Source of the DNA: Pseudonocardiaceae bacterium
GTDB taxonomy: Bacteria; Actinomycetota; Actinomycetes; Mycobacteriales; Pseudonocardiaceae
Reading direction: 5' to 3'
NCBI GenBank assembly: GCA_025937115.1
Contig: JAICSB010000276.1
Coordinates: 1-5,148 of the forward strand
DNA: 5,148 nucleotides
How positions within the stretch are numbered: position 1 is the first letter of the stretch; each line of letters begins with the position of its first letter. The notes beneath the pieces are model-generated. The model worked only from the letters and a program-made list of their open reading frames with translations, was not told where the DNA came from and made no database searches. This document shows positions 1 to 5,148 of this stretch, piece after piece. Position numbers and translations under genes: made by a program.

Positions 1-984
1 TACGTGAGCCTGCGGCGTGACGTGGCCGGCGACACGGCCCGGTATTCGGCCGTGTTCACCGATGTGTACGGGCTTCGCGAGGGTGACGACGTCCGCATGG
101 CGGGAGTGCGCGTAGGCCGGGTCGAAAACGTCGAGCTCGATGGGAAACTGGCGAAAGTCTCGTTCGTGGTCCAGCAAGAACAGCGGCTGTTCGGAAACAC
201 CCTCGCGTCGGTTACCTACCAGAACATCGTCGGCCAGCGTTACCTCGGACTGTCTTTGGGCAAGGAAGGCAGTCCGGAGCTGCTTCCCCCGGGCAGCACC
301 ATCCCGCTGGAACGCACCGAGCCGTCTTTCGACGTCACCACGCTGCTCAACGGCTACGAACCGCTGTTCAGCCTGTTGAACCCCCGCGACGCCGACAACC
401 TCACCAAGGGCATCATCGCGTCGTTGCAGGGCGACACGTCATCGCTGGCCACGCTGGTCGGCCAGACTTCCACTCTGACAGACACATTCGCGGGTAGGGA
501 TCAGGCCCTCGGCAGCGTGATCACCAACCTCAACAAGGTGGTGGGCAACCTCGCGGAGCAGAACGACAATCTCGACGGTGTCATCACACAGACCCGCAGC
601 GTCGTCGCCGAGCTCGACCGGCGGCGCCCCGACCTCGTCGCCTCGGTGGGTTCGCTGGCGCGGGTGACCGGCCGACTGTCGACCTCGGCGTCCGACGTGT
701 ACCCGGCGTTGCGCGAATTCATCGACCGCCAGCCCGGTGTCACCAGACACATCATGGACGTCGAACCGCAGGTGGCGTTCTTCGGCGACAACATCCCGCT
801 GCTGCTGAAGGGACTCATCCGGGTCGGCAATCAGGGCGCCTATGGCAACGCCTATGTGTGCGACGTGAACTTCTTGGGGTTCTTCCCCGGTCTCAACGAT
901 GTCGTGCCGATCATCATCAATGCCGCCACACCGGGAAACCGGGCGTGGCACACCCCGCGATGCAGGAGCACGGTCGATGGCTGA
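1..984 (+). CDS. mceB: MCE family protein MceB, 5'-truncated by the window edge
   Basis: This is a subunit of a mycobacterial Mce lipid-import complex, expected to project from the inner membrane into the periplasm. The reading frame is open from base 1 (tac gtg agc), so the true start lies upstream. The roughly 35-45 missing residues should hold the membrane anchor. Of 327 visible residues, about 14-87 form the MCE domain, with GLREGDDVRMAGVRVGRV followed by YQNIVGQRYLGL, a pattern typical of the B position. The segment EPSFDVTTLLNGYEPLF then leads into a long helical region (about 115-260) rich in Leu, Asn, Gln and Asp. The only two visible cysteines are codons 859-861 and 961-963, close to the C-terminus. 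The stop is TGA 982-984, overlapping mceC by 8 bases. The family call is firm. The B assignment rests on gene order and these motifs. The GTG at 4 is an internal codon, not the start. Confidence 0.93.
   Translation, partial: YVSLRRDVAGDTARYSAVFTDVYGLREGDDVRMAGVRVGRVENVELDGKLAKVSFVVQQEQRLFGNTLASVTYQNIVGQRYLGLSLGKEGSPELLPPGSTIPLERTEPSFDVTTLLNGYEPLFSLLNPRDADNLTKGIIASLQGDTSSLATLVGQTSTLTDTFAGRDQALGSVITNLNKVVGNLAEQNDNLDGVITQTRSVVAELDRRRPDLVASVGSLARVTGRLSTSASDVYPALREFIDRQPGVTRHIMDVEPQVAFFGDNIPLLLKGLIRVGNQGAYGNAYVCDVNFLGFFPGLNDVVPIIINAATPGNRAWHTPRCRSTVDG
964..968 (+). promoter_or_regulatory. Ribosome binding site for mceC
   Basis: AGGAG lies 8 bases before the ATG at 977, inside the last codons of mceB. 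It supports ATG 977 over the in-frame ATG at 899, which would give 26 extra residues and a much longer overlap with mceB. Confidence 0.8.
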
Positions 985-2032
985 CAATTCTGTGCGGCAG
1001 CGGCTTTCGAGGATGAGGCAACGTCCGCTGGAAAGCTACAACAAGACGTGGCTGGGGTTCATCGCCGTCGCGGTGGTCGCGGTCGTGATCGGAGTCATGC
1101 TGTTGGTGCATGCCGTCGGTGCCGGATACCGGCATTACACCGCGGAGTTTCTCCAAGCGGCCTCGCTGCGGGCCGGTAACCCGATCGTGGTCGCGGGCAT
1201 TCCGGTGGGCAACGTCACGAGCATGAAACTCGTTGGCGACCATGTCGAAGCGGGGCTGAAGGTTCGGGACAACATCGCGCTGGGCAAGGACTCCCGCGCG
1301 CGGATCAAGGTCACCACCATCCTGGGTTCGCGCTACCTCGCGCTCGAACCCAACGGACCGGCACACCTGCCCAACAACACCTTCGACGTGGCACACACCG
1401 AGGTGCCCTACGACCTGCAAGCCGCACTGCAGGACGCCACCACCACTTTCGAGCAGGTCGACTCAGACAGGTTCGCCCAGTCGCTGGCGGTGCTGGGCAA
1501 GCAACTCGAAGGCCTGCCGGCGGTTGTGCCGCAGGCGATCACGAACATCAACACACTGTCGTCGATCATCGCGGTGCGCCGTGACCAGCTCGGACAGCTA
1601 CTGCGCAGCACCGAGCAGGTGACGAACACGCTGCGACGCCAGCAGGCCGGCATCGGCAACCTGGTCAACCAGGGCCAAGACCTGCTGGGCCAGTTCGTCG
1701 CGCGACGCGCCGTTTTCCACGCGATGATGCAATCGCTCTCGAGTCTCGTCGACACCATGAGTCAGCTCGTGGTCAACGACCGAGCGGGCCTGGACTCGTT
1801 GATCAAAGACATGCGGGACTTCACCGACTTGATGTCTGCGCACGACGACCTGCTACACAGCATGCTGCAGATCAGTCCGATCTTCTTTCGGGAGGCGGCC
1901 AACCTCACGGGTGAAGGCAATGCGGTCAACTTCAACGCTCCCAACGTTCCATTGATCGACTCGTGGATGTGCGCGATCAGTGGCCGCGCCAAACAGTTCG
2001 GCATGATTGAGTACTTCAAGGACTGCAAGTGA
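977..2032 (+). CDS. mceC: MCE family protein MceC
   Basis: This 351-residue protein is the third Mce subunit, expected to contribute one sixth of the lipid-conducting ring and tube. ATG 977 is chosen because AGGAG sits 8 bases upstream and because it leaves a short basic cytoplasmic tail (RQRLSRMRQRPLESYNK) before the membrane helix at about residues 25-49. The MCE domain spans about 53-125, with SLRAGNPIVVAGIPVGNV and TTILGSRYLALEP. A long, mostly helical region follows (about 146-310), including VRRDQLGQLL, a motif of the kind seen in Mce needle helices. The only cysteines are Cys332 and Cys350, the latter next to last. The protein ends without the proline-rich tail of longer MceC proteins such as M. 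tuberculosis Mce1C (about 515 residues) and is nearer Mce4C in size. It overlaps mceB by 8 bases and mceD by 4, so it is co-transcribed and probably translationally coupled. The family is certain; the C letter rests on position. Confidence 0.94.
   Translation: MADNSVRQRLSRMRQRPLESYNKTWLGFIAVAVVAVVIGVMLLVHAVGAGYRHYTAEFLQAASLRAGNPIVVAGIPVGNVTSMKLVGDHVEAGLKVRDNIALGKDSRARIKVTTILGSRYLALEPNGPAHLPNNTFDVAHTEVPYDLQAALQDATTTFEQVDSDRFAQSLAVLGKQLEGLPAVVPQAITNINTLSSIIAVRRDQLGQLLRSTEQVTNTLRRQQAGIGNLVNQGQDLLGQFVARRAVFHAMMQSLSSLVDTMSQLVVNDRAGLDSLIKDMRDFTDLMSAHDDLLHSMLQISPIFFREAANLTGEGNAVNFNAPNVPLIDSWMCAISGRAKQFGMIEYFKDCK
2018..2022 (+). promoter_or_regulatory. Ribosome binding site for mceD
   Basis: AAGGA lies 6 bases before the GTG at 2029, inside the last codons of mceC. 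Together with the GTGA start/stop overlap it selects GTG 2029 as the mceD start. Confidence 0.72.
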
Positions 2033-3168
2033 AGGGCCTCTCGAACACGGCTGGGACCGCCCTCGCCGTCAAAGTGGTGACCATCGTCGCCGCCGTCGCG
2101 ACAATCGCCGCGGTGGTCGGCACCGGCTGGTGGTTCCTGCGCTCCGACGAGGACACGATCACGGTAACCGCCCAATTCGACAGCGCCTCAGGACTTTACG
2201 AGGGAAACGTGGTCGCGGTGCTGGGCATGCCGGTGGGCAAGGTCACCAAAATCAACCCCAAGGGCGGCTACGTCGAGGTCGACTTCACCATCGACCGCCA
2301 CGTCAAAGTTCCCGCCACCGCGCAGGCGGTCACGGTGTCCACCTCCATCCTCACCGACCGGCAGATCGAACTCACGCCGACCTATCACGACGGGCCGACC
2401 CTGCAGAACCACGACACCATCGGGCTGCCCCGGACCAAGACACCCGTCGAATTCAGCAGCGTCCTGGGCGTTTTGGACAAGGTGACGAAGTCACTCGAGG
2501 GCGACGGCCACGGCGGCGGGCCGATCGCCGACGTGCTGGGCGGCGCCACCGAGGTGGTCAACGGCCACGGCGAAAAGATCAAAGCGGCGCTGGGCGAGCT
2601 GTCCAAGGCGCTGCGCCTGTCCAGCGACGGCGGTGCGGCAACCCGCGAGCAGATCACCACGATCGTCAAAAACATCAGCACCCTGTTCGACGCCGTGGCC
2701 GCCAACGACACGAAATTGCGCGAATTCGCCTCCACCATCCACCAAGTCAGCCAGATCATGGCGGACGAGGACCTTGGCACCGGCAGCACGGGACGCAAAC
2801 TCGACCACCTGATCCAGCGGGCCGGCGACCTGCTCGACGCCAACCGCGACAACGTCAAGCAGGTCGTCGTCAACGGCAGTACCACCTTGAAGACCGTGGC
2901 CGACCAGCGCCGCGATTTGGCGGAACTCCTGGATGTGGCCCCGATGCTGGCCGACAACGCCTACAACATGATCGACCGGGCCAACGGCGCCGTCCGGGCG
3001 CGCTTCCTCACGGATCGCTTGATCTTCGACAGCCAATACACCAAAGAGATCTGCAACCTGATGGGCCTTCGGCAACTGGGATGCAGCACCGGGACCATAC
3101 AGGACTTCGGCCCCGATTTCGGGCTGACCTATGTGCTCGACGGCATGGCCGCCATGGGGCAGAAGTGA
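2029..3168 (+). CDS. mceD: MCE family protein MceD
   Basis: This 379-residue protein is the fourth Mce subunit. The GTG start at 2029 shares GTGA with the mceC stop and has AAGGA 6 bases upstream. A very short cytoplasmic end is followed by a membrane helix at about residues 12-37. The MCE domain is at about 44-118, with GLYEGNVVAVLGMPVGKV and ILTDRQIELTPTY. The TDRxxxLTPxY form, where other subunits carry a Gly-containing turn, is typical of MceD. Residues about 142-330 are helical, broken by glycine-rich loops (GDGHGGGP at 158-165, then SSDGG and EDLGTGSTG). The segment NGHGEKIKAALGELSKAL also resembles MceD proteins. The only cysteines are Cys342 and Cys352. There is no proline-rich tail, and the protein is shorter than M. 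tuberculosis Mce1D (about 530 residues). Its TGA (3166-3168) shares its last base with the ATG of mceE. The family call is firm and the D assignment strong. Confidence 0.94.
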   Translation: MKGLSNTAGTALAVKVVTIVAAVATIAAVVGTGWWFLRSDEDTITVTAQFDSASGLYEGNVVAVLGMPVGKVTKINPKGGYVEVDFTIDRHVKVPATAQAVTVSTSILTDRQIELTPTYHDGPTLQNHDTIGLPRTKTPVEFSSVLGVLDKVTKSLEGDGHGGGPIADVLGGATEVVNGHGEKIKAALGELSKALRLSSDGGAATREQITTIVKNISTLFDAVAANDTKLREFASTIHQVSQIMADEDLGTGSTGRKLDHLIQRAGDLLDANRDNVKQVVVNGSTTLKTVADQRRDLAELLDVAPMLADNAYNMIDRANGAVRARFLTDRLIFDSQYTKEICNLMGLRQLGCSTGTIQDFGPDFGLTYVLDGMAAMGQK

Positions 3169-4403
3169 TGACCGCTGGCACGCGGGGACTGCCGGCGGTG
3201 CTGGCCGCGGCCATGGTTACCGCGGGATGCGCCACGAACGGCCTTGCCAGCCTGCCCCTTCCGGCCCCAGGAGTGGGTTCTGGGGGCTACTCGTTGAACG
3301 CGGTGTTCTCCAACGCGCTCAACCTGCCGATGAACGCCAAGGTCAAGCTCGGCGGCGCCGACGTCGGGCAGCTCGAATCGATGATCGCACGCAACTACAC
3401 CGCGGTCACCAGGCTTCGGATCAGGGACGGCGTGCAACTGCCCCGCGGCAGCACCGCCGAATTGCGAACCGCAACACCACTGGGCGACGTGTTCGTCGCG
3501 CTGAAACCACCTGCCGACGATCCCGCGGCCACGCCGCTGTTGCGCAATGGCGACACCATCGGCCTGGATTCCACCGCGGCCGCCGCGACCGTCGAGTCGG
3601 TGCTGAGCTCGGCGGCAATTCTGGTGAACGGTGGGGCGGTACGCAATTTCACCAACATCATCAACGGTTTCGGCAAGGCGACCGGTGACCAGGGCCAGGC
3701 GTTCGGGGACATGATCCGCAAATCCAATGAGCTGCTCGGGACGCTGGACTCCCGGTCCGATCAGATCAAGAACGCGTTAACCCAATTGTCGCGTCTGGCC
3801 GACCAACTCGACGCCAAGAATCACACCATCAGCGACCTGATGGCGGCTGCCGGTCCAGCCACTTCGGCCCTGGCCGACAACACCGCCGAGCTTTCCAATT
3901 TGGCCGTGCAGGTGGGCGACACCTCCCGGTTGCTGGCCAGGTTCCCCTCGATCGGCGGGACCGACACCAGCGGCCGCAGCGCGATCCGCGACCTGAACAC
4001 GGTCGCCGGCGCCGCCAACGACGTTGCCGTGAGCCCGGACACCAGCTGGCTGTCGGTGAACCGGCTGATCCCCCCGTTGGTCAAATCGACTGCAGGGAAC
4101 TCGATTTCGGTGAACGTGAGCGTGGACAAGATCCTACTCGGATCGCTCCCCGATATCGGATTCCCGGGTGACATCGGGCTACACGGACCGCACCACTACA
4201 ACGTGAACCTACTCGTCGGCACCCTCAAGTACACCCTGTGGCGTCTGCAGGAACGCGTGGTCGGCCGGGGGCCGAATTCGCCGCAGGTTCCCGTCATCCC
4301 GGACCCAACCATCCCCGGCCAAATCGATGTCGCCCCCGGACCCCCACCGGCACCGGCCTTGCCGCCGGGGCCATCCGAGCCGCCGCCGGGGCCGCAACCA
4401 TGA
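3168..4403 (+). CDS. mceE: MCE family lipoprotein MceE (LprK-like)
   Basis: This 411-residue protein is the single lipid-anchored Mce subunit, equivalent in position to M. tuberculosis LprK. Its short signal peptide (TAGTRGLPAVLAAAM) ends in the lipobox VTAGC, so lipidation is expected at Cys21, the only cysteine. The MCE domain covers about 41-114, with NLPMNAKVKLGGADVGQL and ATPLGDVFVALKPP, the latter typical of MceE. A helical region follows (about 135-250), then a segment with few obvious helix repeats, and a proline-rich end (about 368-411). The start may be ATG 3168 (TGATG overlap) or the in-frame GTG 3165 (GTGA overlap), a difference of one residue. Only a weak G-run (3156-3159) serves as Shine-Dalgarno, so coupling to mceD is likely. 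One rare TTA leucine codon lies at 3777-3779. The same frame stays open upstream through mceD, but that stretch is Arg/Gly/His/Pro-rich and is not part of this gene. Confidence 0.95.
   Translation: MTAGTRGLPAVLAAAMVTAGCATNGLASLPLPAPGVGSGGYSLNAVFSNALNLPMNAKVKLGGADVGQLESMIARNYTAVTRLRIRDGVQLPRGSTAELRTATPLGDVFVALKPPADDPAATPLLRNGDTIGLDSTAAAATVESVLSSAAILVNGGAVRNFTNIINGFGKATGDQGQAFGDMIRKSNELLGTLDSRSDQIKNALTQLSRLADQLDAKNHTISDLMAAAGPATSALADNTAELSNLAVQVGDTSRLLARFPSIGGTDTSGRSAIRDLNTVAGAANDVAVSPDTSWLSVNRLIPPLVKSTAGNSISVNVSVDKILLGSLPDIGFPGDIGLHGPHHYNVNLLVGTLKYTLWRLQERVVGRGPNSPQVPVIPDPTIPGQIDVAPGPPPAPALPPGPSEPPPGPQP
3216..3230 (+). other. Lipobox of MceE with lipidation Cys21
   Basis: Codons 17-21 encode VTAGC. 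It fits the bacterial lipobox consensus, though with Thr rather than Leu at -3. It follows a short hydrophobic stretch, is the only cysteine in the protein, and sits where MceE/LprK proteins are normally lipidated. Confidence 0.85.
4269..4400 (+). other. Proline-rich C-terminal tail of MceE
   Basis: The last 44 residues of MceE contain 19 prolines by my count, ending in PPPAPALPPGPSEPPPGPQP. They are expected to be extended and unstructured. The bases GCCGCCGGGGCC occur twice in the same frame (4361-4372 and 4382-4393), 21 bases apart, encoding PPGP units, which suggests growth by small duplication. Similar tails are common in Mce proteins, often on C, D or F. In this window only MceE has one, although the end of MceF is not visible. 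Confidence 0.85.
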
Positions 4404-5148
4404 TCCGGGTCCTCGCCGACTTCGCCGACCTCGTCGTGCGGACGGTGCGTACCGGCCACCGGCAACAGGTTTGGCTGTCGGTGGCCGGATTGGTGCTCAT
4501 CCTGGTCGTCGCCACCGCCTACCTGCTCATCGGCGCGTTGCGGGTGACGCCCTTCGCCTCGTCCTACCGGGTCACCGTGCAATTGTCGGAATCCGGTGGC
4601 CTGCTACCCAATCAGGATGTGGCGCTGCGGGGGGTCCGCATCGGCCGTGTCGAGTCGCTGCAGATCACCGACAACGGGGTGAACGCCATCGCCAGCATCA
4701 CGTCGAAGGTGCGGATCCCGGCGAACAGCGTCGTGCACGTCTCGGCACTCTCGCCGGCCGGTGAGCAGTACATCAACTTCGAAGCCGCATCCGACGCCGG
4801 ACCGTATCTGCACGACGGCAGCCGCATCGCCCTGGACCACACCACCGTCCCCGTCAGCCTGGCGCGGTTGCTCGGCGACGCCGACGGGCTGCTGGCCCAG
4901 GTGGACCCCCACAAGATCGAGTTGATCAAGAAGGAACTGAGCCTGAGCAAGGAGGGTCCGGCGAAGCTGACCGCCATCGTCGACGGCGGCACGTTTTTGC
5001 TTTCGACGCTTGATTCGGTACTGCCCCAGACCACCAGCATCATCAAGACCAGCCGGGTCGTGCTCACCCTGGCGAGCGACAAGAATTCCGGCTTAGGCGC
5101 TGCCGCAACGGAACTCGACCAAACACTGACCGGCGTGGCCAGGATGCA
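4400..5148 (+). CDS. mceF: MCE family protein MceF, 3'-truncated by the window edge
   Basis: This is the last of the six Mce subunits. ATG 4400 overlaps the mceE stop as ATGA. The frame is open to the right edge, giving 249 codons plus two bases. A cytoplasmic segment (about 1-24, MIRVLADFADLVVRTVRTGH) precedes a membrane helix at about 25-47. The MCE domain is at about 54-128, with GLLPNQDVALRGVRIGRV and LSPAGEQYINFE. The GEQY turn and RGVRIGRV are typical of MceF. The following helical region begins with TVPVSLARLLGDADGLLAQV and is cut off partway. No cysteine is visible so far. The Shine-Dalgarno is weak (a G-run at 4388-4391, 8 bases from the start), so translation probably depends on ribosomes finishing mceE. 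One rare TTA leucine codon is at 5093-5095. M. tuberculosis MceF proteins are roughly 440-560 residues, so about half is missing here. Confidence 0.93.
   Translation, partial: MIRVLADFADLVVRTVRTGHRQQVWLSVAGLVLILVVATAYLLIGALRVTPFASSYRVTVQLSESGGLLPNQDVALRGVRIGRVESLQITDNGVNAIASITSKVRIPANSVVHVSALSPAGEQYINFEAASDAGPYLHDGSRIALDHTTVPVSLARLLGDADGLLAQVDPHKIELIKKELSLSKEGPAKLTAIVDGGTFLLSTLDSVLPQTTSIIKTSRVVLTLASDKNSGLGAAATELDQTLTGVARM

Noticed and set aside
899..976. In-frame ATG 899 as an upstream start for mceC.
   Set aside because: It would add 26 residues overlapping mceB by 86 bases. ATG 977 has AGGAG at proper spacing and gives the normal short cytoplasmic tail before the membrane helix.
2007..3167. 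Long open stretch in the mceE frame running upstream through all of mceD, which could suggest a fused or frameshifted MceD-MceE protein.
   Set aside because: Its translation is dominated by Arg, Gly, His, Gln and Pro, as expected of an off-frame reading of a high-GC gene. mceD itself has a full MCE protein in its own frame, I see no slippery heptamer near the mceD stop, and the lipoprotein signal needs the start at 3165/3168.
4345..4400. GC-rich inverted stretches near the end of mceE that might form a terminator hairpin.
   Set aside because: They encode the proline tail, have no T-run after them, and mceF begins at once by ATGA overlap, so termination here is not expected.
4327..4764. A 145-codon + strand open frame across the mceE/mceF junction.
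   Set aside because: It overlaps both genes in a third frame and is Arg/Pro/His/Gly-rich. The mceF frame, open to the right edge, encodes a clear membrane helix and MCE domain instead.
439..5082. Many long open frames on the - strand, some over 180 codons.
   Set aside because: They lie opposite well-supported MCE genes, have low-complexity composition typical of high-GC shadows, and none shows a recognisable domain or convincing start.
1..5148. RNA genes, CRISPR arrays, insertion sequences, attachment sites or replication origins.
   Set aside because: None seen. The whole window is accounted for by five overlapping coding regions, with no non-coding stretch to hold them.

Overview
This window lies inside a mycobacterial-type mce operon (mammalian cell entry; multi-component lipid importer). 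All 5148 bases read as protein on the + strand. In order they are the 3' part of mceB, complete mceC, mceD and mceE, and the 5' part of mceF. The high-GC DNA, the codon use, the B-C-D-E-F order with one lipoprotein at the E position, and the tight overlaps point to Mycobacterium or a close relative in Mycobacteriales (Nocardia, Rhodococcus, Gordonia). I cannot name the species or the mce cluster number from sequence alone.

Layout: mceB is cut at the left edge, so its start and membrane anchor are missing, and it stops at 984. mceC runs 977-2032, mceD 2029-3168, mceE 3168-4403 (or from GTG 3165), and mceF from 4400 past the right edge. Adjacent genes overlap by 8, 4, 1 (or 4) and 4 bases, so there is no intergenic space, and no internal promoter or terminator is expected. 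The genes that should lie to the left (two yrbE permease genes and mceA) and the rest of mceF are outside the window.

Working model: each protein has one N-terminal anchor, one MCE domain of about 75 residues and, in the complete genes B-E, a long mostly helical region. In the well-studied mycobacterial systems, one copy each of MceA-F forms a heterohexameric tube. It carries lipid through the periplasm to a YrbEA/YrbEB permease driven by the ATPase MceG. C, D and F carry a transmembrane anchor here, B presumably does, and E is lipid-anchored through Cys21. The cargo (fatty acid, sterol or other lipid) cannot be told from this sequence.

This is a recognisable system, not a new one. The points most worth a second look are the exactly two cysteines near the C-termini of B, C and D, the compact C and D subunits without proline-rich tails, the confinement of such a tail to MceE among the subunits whose C-terminus is visible, and the unbroken chain of overlapping start and stop codons.
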